Position numbers and translations under genes: made by a program | Shown here: positions 45,996-55,443 of the stretch, in pieces | How positions within the stretch are numbered: the stretch's first letter is position 1 | Layout: each line of letters opens with the position of its first letter | Notes under the pieces: generated by a model | The model's input: the letters and a program-made list of their open reading frames with translations, nothing else | Told to the model about the DNA's origin: nothing | Databases searched by the model: none | DNA from: Hormoscilla sp. GM7CHS1pb | Lineage (GTDB): Bacteria > Cyanobacteriota > Cyanobacteriia > Cyanobacteriales > Desertifilaceae | Assembly (NCBI GenBank): GCA_014323675.1 | Contig: JACONN010000002.1 | Coordinates: 248,001 to 312,000, forward strand | Length of the DNA stretch: 64,000 bases | Direction of reading: 5' to 3'

Positions 45996-46332
45996 TTAAC
46001 CTTTCTCCTGTCTGATGGGTACCTGGGATTAAATTACCTTCTGCATCGCGCGTTTGTAGCAAACCGCCATCCTTATCAAGGCGCAAACCCCTGTTTATTC
46101 TTCTTCCCTCTGCATTATACCTCGGCGCTGGCGTGCGTACCACTTCACTGTCAGGACGAATATGTACTAGCGACCCGTCAGCAAATCGGTATTCAACATA
46201 ACCACTTCTTGTACTCCTCACTTCTGCACCAAGTCCGCGTAAAAACTCATCTACTTCTTGGCGACTCAGTCCAGTTAAATCGCCAAACTCTGATGCAGTC
46301 CCATTTCCACCTATTCCTTGACTCGGCAGATT
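45988..46332 (-). pseudogene. Polymorphic-toxin C-terminal domain without its carrier
   Basis: The frame is open from 46332 but has no ATG; GTG 46221 is the only plausible start. It reads GIGGNGTASEFGDLTGLSRQ, then YRFADGSLVHIRP, then VRTPAPRYNAEGRRINRGLR, ending GTHQTGERLSD. The F-x-D-G-S-x-V-x-I-R-P-D motif followed by G-x-R-x-N-K/R-G is typical of toxin tips at the end of RHS-type and other large secreted proteins. The carrier part is missing, so this is an orphan cassette or a remnant. Confidence 0.5.
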
Positions 46333-46555
46333 TTACCTCCTATGTCTCCTTGACGACTATTGTAATCATATTATAGCCGATTGATCGAGAAAAATTTTCA
46401 TTCCTTGCGCAAATTGAACCCTTATACATTCCCGCTACCGTCAGGTGGGCAGAATAGGCGGGAGACTCGCGCCTTGACAGGAGACAAATCCTCGCGATGG
46501 ACGTTCCCTGAATCCGGCAGGAAACGAGATAACTTTTCTCTTGTAACGACTATTT

Positions 46556-47830
46556 TTATTCTATCATCCTCATCTCCTTTGACATGCGCTCGCCCCTATA
46601 ATTATCCACTATACCGGCAATGGACCCTAACAGCAACCATCCCAAGATATTAATCCTGGCATCAAACAAGGTCACGTCCAGCAAGTGAAATAAGCTACAG
46701 CCCCCGAAGGCGACAATATAGCTGAAAAATATCAATCTATCCTCATTCTTCATCTGGCCCAGCAGCAAAACCGCTTTCCCCAACACCCAACCCACTAACC
46801 CACAAAACCACAGCGTTGCGATAATTCCTGTTTCTGCCATTAACATCAAAATTAAGTTGTGGGGATGACCTACCCAGTAATCCATCTGCGCTTCATATAT
46901 TCTAGTAAAATTTCTTAACCCCCAACCCGTCCCAGGACGCCGCAAAGTTAGGTCCCAAGCAAATTGCCATTGCGTAGAACGTAACTGCGCGATCGGGCGA
47001 TCGGGATGTAACTCGTCTGTCAGTCGCTTCCAGAAGTATGCGGGCACAACTAAGCGCAACCATTGCCGCAAGGGGTCTAAACCAAATGCTGCCCAGAGTA
47101 CAGTCCCCGCTGCTGCTGTTACTGCTGTTACCAACCAACGCCAACCCAGATATACCGCAAAGGCCAGACAACTTAAAAAGGCGATCGCCCAAGCATTGCG
47201 GGAATGAGTTAAAATCAGGGCCAGGGCATTTCCTATAACTAGCAGGGATAAAAAGAAATTAGGAAAACTTTTTTTCTGGAATTGTTCGATCCACAATTCC
47301 AGTGTTAGAATAAAGGTAATGACCAGATAGCTAGCCAGAACATTGGCATAGGCAAAAACCGAGGCCATTCTCCCCGGAGGTGTCCCAGTAGGTTCCAGAG
47401 GAAAGTCGATTATTATCCATAATTCGATCGGTCCCGTCCAGCCCCAAAATAGCTGCCCCAAACCGATAATGATTACCGGGACAGCAGAAAGCCCGATCGC
47501 CCAAGATATCCGCCGCAACTGGGCAGGTGTTTTAATCAAAGCGCTGACAGCAGCAAATAGCACGAAGAAAGGCAAGAAATTAAATAATCCCAAAAACCCA
47601 TCGCCCCGGTTTTGGGCAAAGCAAGCATTGACAAGCAGTCCTGCTGCCAAAATCGCAAATCCCTGGTTGACAGGGCGGCGGATAATAGTATGGAACTCTT
47701 GCCGCCAGACATTCATTATCATCCACAGCAAGCATAAAGCTGCCAAAAATGTACTCAGAGGCAAGATAATTAACCCCAGATGCAGTTGCCAATCAACCGG
47801 AGATTTTAGATTGGGTATTTTGAAATTCAT
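46556..47830 (-). CDS. O-antigen ligase family membrane protein
   Basis: This 424-residue protein has 10 or more membrane segments and a large soluble loop late in the protein (about 285-330) with RSTQWQFAWDLTLRRPGTGW and VGHPHNLILMLMAETG. That is the Wzy_C / O-antigen-ligase pattern with an Arg in the loop and the H-N-L motif. Such proteins ligate or polymerise surface polysaccharide; in cyanobacteria some were named IctB and once linked to bicarbonate. No polysaccharide cluster surrounds it. Confidence 0.85.
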   Translation of the reverse strand: MNFKIPNLKSPVDWQLHLGLIILPLSTFLAALCLLWMIMNVWRQEFHTIIRRPVNQGFAILAAGLLVNACFAQNRGDGFLGLFNFLPFFVLFAAVSALIKTPAQLRRISWAIGLSAVPVIIIGLGQLFWGWTGPIELWIIIDFPLEPTGTPPGRMASVFAYANVLASYLVITFILTLELWIEQFQKKSFPNFFLSLLVIGNALALILTHSRNAWAIAFLSCLAFAVYLGWRWLVTAVTAAAGTVLWAAFGLDPLRQWLRLVVPAYFWKRLTDELHPDRPIAQLRSTQWQFAWDLTLRRPGTGWGLRNFTRIYEAQMDYWVGHPHNLILMLMAETGIIATLWFCGLVGWVLGKAVLLLGQMKNEDRLIFFSYIVAFGGCSLFHLLDVTLFDARINILGWLLLGSIAGIVDNYRGERMSKEMRMIE

Positions 47831-47859
47831 ACCATTTCGTCTAAAACTAAAAAAAATTT

Positions 47860-47975
47860 AGAAAGATTAAATTATTAGTCGGTTTTAACCGACTTTAGCC
47901 TCGTTACCTGGCTCCCGCCTGGTAACGGGGGTAAGCATACCCCGGCGGGCTGACAGCGAAGAGAGAGATTGTGGG
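47860..47975. repeat. Dispersed hairpin repeats
   Basis: TAGTCGGTTTTAACCGACTT (47876) is a palindrome. It is followed by GTTACCTGGCTCCCGCCTGG with TAAC, whose ends pair, and then CCCGGCGGGC. This is a composite of cyanobacterial palindromic repeats between the O-antigen-ligase-like and YaaW-like genes. Confidence 0.7.
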
Positions 47976-48462
47976 GAATAAGCTAATGAGCAAATTCCCA
48001 GCATTCAGAACGGGTGAGACGAATTTGAGCTAGGGCAAAAATGGTGGGAATAATGCGACTGTAGTTAGTTGAGACCGCCCGCCAACCCAAATCTGCAAAA
48101 AACCAAGTCCATAAAGCTGGTCCGACAAAGGCTAAAATACTCCGGGTCGCCCCATAGCGGGCTGTAGTTAATGCCATACCCCGCTTAGCGCCCTGCAATG
48201 TCAGATAATTCTGAAACCGGGCCGCTGCTGCTACGCCACCTTTGACTAATGCTTCTTTGGCAACTTGATAGCTAGCAAAATGCAGGGCAAATTGATGGGC
48301 AATTTTTTGCAGCAACATGGGCTTGAGGGTGGAACTGACAGCTATGGCACTGCCCCCCTTGAGTAGTAAACAGATCGGGTTTTTCACAAGCGATCGGGGC
48401 AGGGGTTGGGCGAATTGGGTTTGGGCGATCGCCCCTCGGACCCGGTCTCCAAAAGTTTTTTT

Positions 48463-49334
48463 GGCGTTGCACAATTACGGGATGATTTAAATAGGTACCG
48501 GTACAGAATTATAACGTCGATAGTGCAATAATAACTTAATTGAAAGCCTCAACATTTCTTCCGACTTTGAGTAACATAATGTTTTTCTTTTTAATCGAGC
48601 TAGATAATGTCTTAATCGACAATTTTCACATTCAACACGGGTCATGTAGGTTTTGCTGACTATATGGTCAATATATTCAATAAACATTGGATAAACAGGC
48701 CATCCATCAGTAACGTCTAAAAAGCATTGCCAACATTTTATAATATCCCACATAGGCTTAAAAGTTTCTGCAGAACGATCGCCTAATACCCATGTTATAA
48801 TCCCTGGCTTGAAATGATTTACGACTGTCCATAGCCACTTTTTATTCTTTTTTTCATTGACATAAGTATGCAACTCGTCAATTTCTGCAACCTCCGGAAT
48901 ATCGTAGTTTTCAGGGATTGACGGTAATTCTTTAGCTGCCTGTTTTACCCAATCAATTTGAGTATTATGGCTGACACCAGTTATCCTTTCAATACCTCGA
49001 AATCCATTGCCATTAACGTACATTGTCAAACAATTTTTCTTGACATCTTCTGAATAACCGCGCGGATAATAATGTTCGAGAAACTGGCGACGACAATCCT
49101 TACAAATTAAATTCTGTTTGCCGCGTCTGTGACCATTTTTATTGATGTTTTCAGAACCACATCTGGGACATTTCATGTTCGACTCCTTTAGCTAATTCTT
49201 TCGCCTTACTATCCATGATAACACATATTATGACTAGGTCGAAAACAAACATCATACTATACATAAATTCTGACTGTAAAATTGCAGATTATCATAATCT
49301 GCAATAACCCATCATCCCGAAAATGTGCAACGCC
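48463..49334 (-). mobile_element. IS1-family insertion sequence, copy 2 (872 bp)
   Basis: Same ends and length as copy 1 (43002-43873), flanked by the 8-bp duplication GTTTTTTT (48455-48462 and 49335-49342). Inserted in the YaaW-like gene. Confidence 0.95.
48487..49176 (-). CDS. IS1-family transposase, copy 2
   Basis: This 229-residue intact frame has the same zinc ribbon, helix-turn-helix and DDE motifs as copy 1, with Ile in MWDIIKC and Arg in HYRRYNS. Near identity and an intact target duplication indicate recent movement. Confidence 0.95.
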   Translation of the reverse strand: MKCPRCGSENINKNGHRRGKQNLICKDCRRQFLEHYYPRGYSEDVKKNCLTMYVNGNGFRGIERITGVSHNTQIDWVKQAAKELPSIPENYDIPEVAEIDELHTYVNEKKNKKWLWTVVNHFKPGIITWVLGDRSAETFKPMWDIIKCWQCFLDVTDGWPVYPMFIEYIDHIVSKTYMTRVECENCRLRHYLARLKRKTLCYSKSEEMLRLSIKLLLHYRRYNSVPVPI

Positions 49335-49838
49335 GTTTTTTTTTCTGAGGCGGGGAGTCGTTTCCAAGTCCGCCGCAGCAGATTTAGAAACACCTCTGCT
49401 TCTAAATCTATAGTAGAAAGCTTGGGAGAATAGGGAAATTTCAGGTAACGACAGACCTGGATCAACACTTGACGGTAAGTCATCTGCTGGGCCCGTCCCC
49501 GCAGTACCGTCACTCCATCTGCGGCCAGAAAGCGAAAGCGCCTCTCTATGGCATCTAGCCAAGCGGAACGTTCCTGACTCTGGACATCGATCGGGTCGGG
49601 GGTGTAAACATAGTCCAGAGGGTTTAACTGACGGCGGAACAGGAGTTGCGTCAGCTGCTGCAATTCTTCCTCTGTGGCCAATTCTAGCCCTGTTCTTAGT
49701 TCATCTAACACTGCGAACGCCTCTATTTAATAGTTGTTTGTCAGCTCCTGCGGGTATTACCTTAGCTAGCAGGAGCTTTCCTGAGATTCTTTCCTCTTTT
49801 ATTTTAGATAGCCGATCGCCTCTTGGAGATGTAACTCC

Positions 49839-49935
49839 TGTTTGACGTGCAAGTCATTGGTGCTGGTATCGCTGGTCTGACTTGTGCCAGGATCCTGCAC
49901 CTTGCTGGTTATTCTCTGGTTGTGCTGGTCTCGCG
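49839..49935 (+). pseudogene. N-terminal fragment of an FAD-dependent oxidoreductase
   Basis: FDVQVIGAGIAGLTCARIL, then HLAGYSLVVLVSR, is a dinucleotide-binding start (G-A-G-I-A-G) as in cyanobacterial NAD(P)/FAD oxidoreductases. After about 33 codons it dissolves into a palindromic repeat (CGGGCGATGCTGCTGCGCAG). No start codon is in place. Confidence 0.7.
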
Positions 49936-50057
49936 GCCATGGCTGCGCTCCCGCAAGGGATACGGCGGGCGATGCTGCTGCGCAGCCGCTACGCGATGCT
50001 GCTATCACGGGAAGGCGCTTGTATGATTGGTTGGATGGGGATAAAATTGACAAGACT

Positions 50058-50305
50058 TCATCCTTCTACCTCTTCTGTTCCCTCCGCAGTTGTCACAGCC
50101 TCTAGATACTGACTATCCATCAGGAAATTTCCATTGGCAAAGCGAACCCCCCAATACCCTCCCGGATAGCGATCGAGCGCCACACCCTCTTCGCCCAGCT
50201 TAATCACATTGGGGGGCGTAGCATGGGCATGGGTTCAGCTGTTTTCACATAAGGTGGCAAAGCTATCACTCGCACCCGATCGCCTACCTTCAATTCTTTG
50301 GACAT
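50058..50305 (-). CDS. sipA: SipA, NblS-interacting regulator (one-base frameshift)
   Basis: From ATG 50305: LKVGDRVRVIALPPYVKTAE, PMPMLRPP, then after a frame change VIKLGEEGVALDRYPGGYWG, FLMDSQYLEAV. This is the full about 82-residue SipA/DUF3148 pattern, an SH3-like protein that binds and activates the sensor kinase NblS and also contacts other regulators of stress response. The break is at the G6 run 50211-50216; seven G restore the frame. The surrounding gap 49936-50057 is repeat-derived. Confidence 0.85.
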
Positions 50306-50596
50306 TGTTAATTTTCAGTTGTTGGTTTCTGCAAAAAAACACAAAGGAAATCTCTAAGTGGGTAATCCATTTTTTTTAAGAGGTAGCAACTTGAGTTACT
50401 ACCTCTTGTAGTTGAGTCGGGCCGCGATCGCCATTTGAAATAGTCGGAGCTTCACCTTGACAAAACCCAACTGGTGCAAGACCACTATAACACCTGTCCA
50501 GTAGGGCATAGATTGCTCTACTAATTCAACTAATGCACGACCACACACCCTCGTTATTAATGGGTTTGGCAATGCTATAATTTTGAATTGCTTAGC
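50306..50596. other. Gap with one hairpin, no gene
   Basis: AAGAGGTAGCAACT at 50378-50391 pairs with AGTTACTACCTCTT at 50393-50406, with one mismatch. It does not have a T-run on the side needed for a terminator of either neighbour. The rest shows nothing. Confidence 0.5.
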
Positions 50597-51595
50597 TTAT
50601 GGGACTTGCCAAATCCGCTGATGATAACGATCTAAATTAGCATAGGGGTCGCGCCACACCCCATCGCGATCGCGGTCATCGCGATGATGGTGGTGTCCGC
50701 GATCGCGATGATGAGAGTGACTGTCAGCAGATCGATCGCCGCTCGCCTGCAGCCGGAATTTGCACATCTCGCAGTTCATTTGCACTTGGGACAGCTGAGT
50801 TTCAATCTCTCGTTCCCTCAGAACGGAGAGTAACTGCCGATGAACGCCCATTTCGGGTAGGCAAATATGAGCAATTTCGGGATATAGTTCCTGCTGTTGG
50901 GCCGTGATGTCAAAAATCTTTTTCACCAACACACCTGTAAACAAGAAATAGGGTAGCACAATAATCCGTTTCGGCTGGTATAATCGAGCCCGACGGAAGC
51001 CTTCCTCTAACCGGGGGTGGGTAATGCCGATAAAACAGATTTCCAGTGTTTGATAGCCACTACCTTCCCAGATCATCCGGGCCAGTTTGTACAGATCTCC
51101 GTTGGCATCCGGGTCGCTGGAACCTCGACCAACAAATAGTAACGCAGTCTCGGAACGTTGGTATTGCGGTTCGTCTAGCTGGGCCAGGCGATCTCCCCAC
51201 AACTTCAGGATCCCGGGAGTAATGCCAAAATGCCGTCCGTAGTGAAATTCGATCTGCCGATGACGCTGTCGCGCCCGGTCTAACTCCGACGTGACATCAA
51301 ACTTATTGTGCCGTGCCGCAAACAGCAGAATGGGTAAAGCGGAAATTTCCCTATAACCCAGTTCCACGCAGCGATCGACCCCCTCTTGAATGGTCGGTTC
51401 CGTCAGTTCCAGAAAACATGGTATCACGGGTCTGGATGAGTCAAGGGCGTGATAGGCTCGAGCAAAATCGAGCAAGGTCTGACGCCCTTGCTCGTCGCGG
51501 GTTCCGTGCCCGATCGCCAACAGCGGGCGTTGCAGCGGTAGTGGCGGTAATTCTAGAAGCGGTTTCCGGTTATCCTGAGTTGCGAGTTGTTGCAT
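50597..51595 (-). CDS. cbiX: Sirohydrochlorin chelatase CbiX with His-rich tail
   Basis: Start chosen at ATG 51595 (MQQLATQDN) behind AAAGGT; the TTG at 51625 lies inside the riboswitch region. The protein has two CbiX-like halves: [13 protein letters not shown] with its metal-binding His, then [15 protein letters not shown]; and [16 protein letters not shown], then [15 protein letters not shown]. The C-terminus has CEMCKFR and a metal-binding tail ([19 protein letters not shown]). It inserts cobalt (or iron/nickel) into sirohydrochlorin for B12 and related tetrapyrroles. A cobalamin riboswitch precedes it. Confidence 0.93.
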   Translation of the reverse strand: MQQLATQDNRKPLLELPPLPLQRPLLAIGHGTRDEQGRQTLLDFARAYHALDSSRPVIPCFLELTEPTIQEGVDRCVELGYREISALPILLFAARHNKFDVTSELDRARQRHRQIEFHYGRHFGITPGILKLWGDRLAQLDEPQYQRSETALLFVGRGSSDPDANGDLYKLARMIWEGSGYQTLEICFIGITHPRLEEGFRRARLYQPKRIIVLPYFLFTGVLVKKIFDITAQQQELYPEIAHICLPEMGVHRQLLSVLREREIETQLSQVQMNCEMCKFRLQASGDRSADSHSHHRDRGHHHHRDDRDRDGVWRDPYANLDRYHQRIWQVP

Positions 51596-51639
51596 TAATA
51601 CCTTTTTCCCGTGCGAAGCGGGCAATTTAGTTTACAAGT

Positions 51640-51745
51640 AACAGCTAGGTATTCTGGCCGAAGATTTGTCCTTTACAGCTGCCCCACAGCCCCGGACTTG
51701 CACCGGTGTTTCCTAGGCTGCTGCAATTTGTGGGTGCTTTGATAT
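51640..51745 (-). promoter_or_regulatory. Cobalamin (B12) riboswitch upstream of cbiX
   Basis: Read on the reverse strand, the RNA contains AAGCACCCACAA, then the conserved core GGTGCAAGTCCGGGGCTG, then GCAGCTGTAAAGGA, the class hallmarks of cobalamin riboswitches. It ends about 45 bases before the cbiX ATG, so it should lower cbiX expression when B12 is plentiful. Confidence 0.88.
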
Positions 51746-52010
51746 CTTAGCCCATTTTCCTGCTACTGACTTTTGACCTTTTTTTGAGGGTGGACGATCG
51801 CCACCAGCGTCTGACATGATATAATATCATCGGCCTTGCGCATTTTGGGGATGATAGCAGTCCCTGGTTGAAAATAGAAAATTGTCAATTTTTAATTTTC
51901 TATTTATGAACATCTATAACTATTTCAATTGACCATTGACAATTTTCAACCCTCATTATCTCGTCGTCGTGCAACGCCATATCATCTACAGTTATCCGAT
52001 CTCATCCATT

Positions 52011-52373
52011 ATGCAACGATCTCCCTCCCGCAGGAACATTCTGCCCCAAATTAGCACCCTACCCCGTCATAAGTCGGAAGCAGCGAACTATCTGCGCATG
52101 TATCAGATGGCGATCGAAAAGAGACGCCTCCAGCAAGAACTGGACAACCTAGATTTACGCCGCGAACAGATTCACCAGCGCCTCTCCATGCTGGATCGGG
52201 AGATGGGCGAGATTACTAACAGCAGTAAGTTACAACTTGAAAACCCGGAAGCAACTCCACAAACGGTGGTGGTTTCTCGCGGAGATCGGGTTCGGAGAAT
52301 ACAGAGGAAACCGACTCCTAAACCCCAAGATTCTCAGCCGGAAAAGTTTCATGCGTTCCTGCTGGAATATTAA
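52011..52373 (+). CDS. Small coiled-coil protein, GvpV-like
   Basis: From ATG 52011: MQRSPSRRNILPQISTLPRH, then SEAANYLRMYQMAIEKRRLQ, then a coiled coil QQELDNLDLRREQIHQRLSM and a polar tail. The I-S-T-L-P-R-H-x-S-E-A-A-x-Y-L motif followed by a coiled coil resembles the cyanobacterial gas-vesicle accessory protein GvpV. No other gvp gene is nearby, so the role is uncertain. It is followed by a terminator-like hairpin. Confidence 0.5.
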   Translation: MQRSPSRRNILPQISTLPRHKSEAANYLRMYQMAIEKRRLQQELDNLDLRREQIHQRLSMLDREMGEITNSSKLQLENPEATPQTVVVSRGDRVRRIQRKPTPKPQDSQPEKFHAFLLEY

Positions 52374-52382
52374 ATTCTCCTG

Positions 52383-52446
52383 TCCTTCCCCGCTCGTAGT
52401 AAGGACTTTAGTCCTTCCCCGCTCGTAGTAAGGACTTTAGTCCTTT
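52383..52446 (+). terminator. Terminator within a 29-bp tandem repeat
   Basis: TCCTTCCCCGCTCGTAGTAA plus GGACTTTAG occurs twice in tandem (52383-52411, 52412-52440). The last AAGGACT-TT-AGTCCTT with TTT (52430-52446) forms a hairpin with a T-tract just after the GvpV-like gene, whose stop is at 52371-52373. Confidence 0.7.
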
Positions 52447-52658
52447 TTATAGATTTGTTCCAGTTGCGGTGGATGACAGAATCAAGCCCCGACGCTGATC
52501 CTGTAGCGATTAGTCGGGTAGTTGGCTCCTGGTATTGCCAGTTCTACGACCGGAGCTATCTCCCGCTTCGGTTGGTTTCTCCATTGATTTACGGTCAAGG
52601 CAATAGTATATCCCAAGAGTTCAGAAAACGCTCTCAGGAGAATCGCGGAGCGTACCGT

Positions 52659-52994
52659 CTAGCCCTTGACTTCAAACAGGTTGTGATAGACTAACGCCGC
52701 TGCCGCACCGCCGAGGATAGGGCCAACCCAGTAGATCCAAATGTCCGGGCCCAATACGCCGTCGATCGGGGCGGGGCCGAGGTGACGGGCGGGGTTCATG
52801 GCGGCACCGCTGACGTTACCCCCAGCCAGAATGTCCAGGGTGACGGTCAAGCCGATGAACAGACCCACCCATCTTGGGGCGCGGGTGTCGATGGCGCTGC
52901 CAAAAATGACGAAGACCAAGAAGAAGGTTAGAAAAAACTCCATCGCTACACCGTTGAGGGGAGAAATCCCTTCTCCGAGGGCGGGGGTACCCAG
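52659..52994 (-). pseudogene. Aquaporin (MIP family), C-terminal half only
   Basis: GTPALGEGISPLNGVAMEFF, TFFLVFVIFGSAID, then the second NPA box in GAAMNPARHLGPAPI and IYWVGPILGGAAAALVY. These are the last three membrane segments of an AqpZ-type channel. The first half, with its NPA box, is missing beyond a TGA near 52995. A channel needs both halves. Confidence 0.85.
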
Positions 52995-53035
52995 GGGTCA
53001 GCTGGCCAGAAATTCTGAGCGAGCGGTTACTCTAG

Positions 53036-53205
53036 GGGTGTGGTCAAAACCCGTTGATCGTTTATGGGCCCTCCCAGCTGTCGGTTACCCCTGTAGGGGC
53101 GAAGCATTCTAGCGCGAATTATGACATAAATTGACATATGTAATCTCCTCAGGCAACTCGCACCCCGCGAGGATCTCCCCGTACCAACTGTTTTTGACCA
53201 CACCC
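53036..53205. mobile_element. MITE with GGGTGTGGTCAAAA ends, copy 1 (170 bp)
   Basis: GGGTGTGGTCAAAA at 53036 and TTTTTGACCACACCC ending at 53205. The interior contains CCCCTGTAGGGGCGAAGCATTC and CGTACCAACTG. An inverted copy is at 58786-58944. No coding capacity. Confidence 0.85.
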
Positions 53206-53342
53206 GGGGACATCGAACCCTTGCCAACTGGGTACCAGATCGCGTTTCCCCCGCGACCTCAAAGCCGCAGTCAGAACTATAGCGCAATAGTTTCCCCGCA
53301 GTCCAAAGTAGCTGTATTGGCGCACCACCCACCTGACCGCAA

Positions 53343-53714
53343 TCATTCAGGCAAGAATACGAAGCTGTCGATACTGAGGGCAGTTGTTTGAACCCCTTGC
53401 AAATGCACCTGATGCTTGTCTCCAAAAGTCAACAGCACATCCGCTCCTGATTGCTGGGCCCCAGCAATCAGAGCATTGACATCGCTCACCCCCAGGCTAA
53501 GGTCAATCACATCCAGAGTATCTACTCCCACCTCAAAGTCCGCGATGATGTCAATCCCAGCACTATCAGTAGTGAAGAAGAAAGCATCCTCCCCTGCCCC
53601 ACCAGTGAGAGTATCGTTACCCCCATGGCCAGTCAGACAGTCATTTCCACCGCCTCCCGTGAGGATGTTATCCGCCTCCGAACCCCGCAGAATCGTCTCA
53701 AGATTCGACGCCAT
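53343..53714 (-). CDS. RTX-type calcium-binding repeat protein
   Basis: This 123-residue protein has GSEADNILTGGGGNDCLTGHGGNDTLTGGAGEDAFFF, about three nonapeptides of the G-G-x-G-x-D-x-U-x type that bind calcium in a beta-roll. A typical C-terminal part follows (DIIADFEVGVDTLDV, then VLLTFGDKHQVHLQGV), as found at the ends of secreted RTX proteins. The C-terminal part is the usual type-I-secretion end. At this length it is either a small RTX protein or the tail of a lost larger one. Confidence 0.8.
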   Translation of the reverse strand: MASNLETILRGSEADNILTGGGGNDCLTGHGGNDTLTGGAGEDAFFFTTDSAGIDIIADFEVGVDTLDVIDLSLGVSDVNALIAGAQQSGADVLLTFGDKHQVHLQGVQTTALSIDSFVFLPE

Positions 53715-53752
53715 TACATTCTCAATGCTGGAGAGGAAATCGACATGACCAT

Positions 53753-55034
53753 TAGACCTCTTGCAAAAGTCTCAGGGAGGGGGATTATAGATGAATTTAG
53801 TAATTTAGTTTCGCCTAAATAGAGCCTGTTTGATAAGTATTACTTATAACTTTAGTTCGGATCTACAGAAGCGAGTGCATCCATACCCATATTCACCCAA
53901 ATTACCGTCGATCGCCTTGTAATTTCCCCCAAAACCTTATTTTGCCAATTTTACGTTCCCTGTTAGTTGTTGTGCAACCCATAGTTTCTCAAGCCCTTAC
54001 TAGATAAATAGTTCAGCGGCAAACAATCCGAATCTAAATTCCAGCGAGTCGCTTAATTTTATTTCAGGCTATCTGCTTGACTTAACCTTCAAATCATAGT
54101 TATAAATCCCAGCAATTAAATTAAATCTGAGTTGAAATCTTTTTCTTCGATTACGATAAGTTTGTCGTAAGATTTTAAATACTTTCAGTTCTCGATTAAC
54201 ATGTTCAATAGCGACTCTTTCGGACGACAAATTTCGATTTCTTTTTTTGTCAGCTTTACTCAATTGACCATTTTTAGGCTTTTTCTTAGGTAATTGGCTG
54301 TTTTTATGAAAATTCTGAATACCTTGATATCCTTTATCAACATAACATTCAAGTTTTTTATTGAAATGAGTTTTACTCTTTTTGAACAAAGTAAAATCAT
54401 GTGTACTTCCTTTATCAAATGCCGTACAAATTATCTCTTTGCTCTCTAAATTAATAATCACTTGAGATTTAACAGTATGTTGCTTTTGTTTGCCGCTATA
54501 ATACAATACTTTTTTTGCTTTTTTGAGGGTCTTTCTATAGGACTTTCTGTTGCATCCATTGCGGTGATTTTATGATAATCTGGTAATAATAAAGCTTTCT
54601 TCCCAGGTAGATGGAAGTCTGGATGATTAATTAAAATCTTCTCAGTTTTTTGAACAGTTCTACAAACAGTTGATTCAGATACATCCCACCTTTTACTTAA
54701 ATCAAAATATGAAGGATACTCCCGATAATACTCTAAAGTCATTAAAACTTGTTCGGATATGGATAATTTTGCAGGTCTACCTTTTTTCTTCTTTTGTTGC
54801 TCAGATAAATTGACAACATCTACCATTTTTTTATGAGTTTCAGGTAGGACACCAAATAATCGTTGAAAATCCGTTCGCGCAGCGTGGCGCAGCCATGGGT
54901 TTTAGTTGGTTGACCTGTTCTTCATTCATAAGTAATCCTTATCATTCGTGCTCGCTAACCACCTATTGTAGCCTAACCCGTAAAAAAAACCCTGAGTATT
55001 TTTACTCAAGTGCTAGACTTTTGCAAGAGGTCTA
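53753..55034 (-). mobile_element. IS5-family element (about 1.28 kb)
   Basis: Perfect 20-bp inverted ends: TAGACCTCTTGCAAAAGTCT (53753) and its complement at 55015-55034, possibly including a TA target duplication. The transposase is on the reverse strand. The leader 53773-54068 on its 3' side holds no gene. Confidence 0.9.
54069..54929 (-). CDS. IS5-family transposase with -1 frameshift site and an insertion
   Basis: ORF 1 has RPAKLSISEQVLMTLEYYRE and the first DDE Asp in ITAMDATESPIE. ORF 2 has STHDFTLFKKSK, CYVDKGYQGIQ and ERVAIEHVNRELKVFKILRQ. They join by a -1 shift at A-AAA-AAG (54509-54516), giving KKVLYYSGKQKQHT, as expected for programmed frameshifting. Upstream, ATG 54929 (MNEEQVNQLKP) is separated from the body (FQRLFGVLPETHKKM) by a GC-rich repeat of about 26 bases (near 54873-54898), which breaks the frame, so this copy is probably dead. 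Confidence 0.85.
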
Positions 55035-55300
55035 CTGAATCTTTACAAAACATCTCTACTCCCAAAGATACAGGCTAGCGCTTTTTTTGCCTTGAATGTG
55101 TATCTAGATGCTCCTAAGATCTCCCCACCTTACTCAACTGTCTGCTATTACCTCCCTTATGGGGCAAGGAATGGGAGGTTTTTCAAACAAGGACTTTCTG
55201 GAATAAAGAGACCATGCCGCATCGAGTGTGGTCAAAAGTAGTTGATAGAGCAGAGGATAAAATTTGTCCGTCAATAGCTGATAATCATTATCATTCTCCT
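55034..55300. repeat. Unknown dispersed element, copy A
   Basis: CTGAATCTTTACAAAA to GGCAAGGAATGGGAGGTTTTTC and TATGCCGCATC-like sequence recurs at 57106-57242 plus 58259-58330, where it is split by an IS1-type element. Possibly an IS or MITE remnant; no protein family is recognised. Confidence 0.65.
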
Positions 55301-55443
55301 TTGCCAAGGATAACTTGAGAGCTATTAATATGTATGAATCAGAATAATTTACGCAGGCACATTTTCTTCATATCCGTACTTGCATTCTGGGAAAAAATAT
55401 AGCAGTATTGATAATGCTGATGAAATTAAGTATCAACACTGCC

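Larger units (their letters stand above)
47983..49711 (-). pseudogene. YaaW-like conserved gene interrupted by IS1
   Basis: The N-terminal half (49335-49711: LDELRTGLELATEEELQQL, NPLDYVYTPDPIDVQ, TYRQVLIQVCRYLKFPYSP) and C-terminal half (47983-48454: LVKNPICLLLKGGSAIAVSS, ALWTWFFADLGWRAVSTNY, PTIFALAQIRLTR) are one cyanobacterial YaaW-type protein. Removing the IS1 and one copy of its 8-bp target duplication restores a frame of 849 bases (282 residues) across SEKK-TFGD with no other defect. The function is unknown; the family name is tentative, the interruption is not. Confidence 0.85.

Noticed and set aside
52455-52694. 79-codon frame on the + strand
   Set aside because: Overlaps the aquaporin remnant; the start is weak and no family is recognised.
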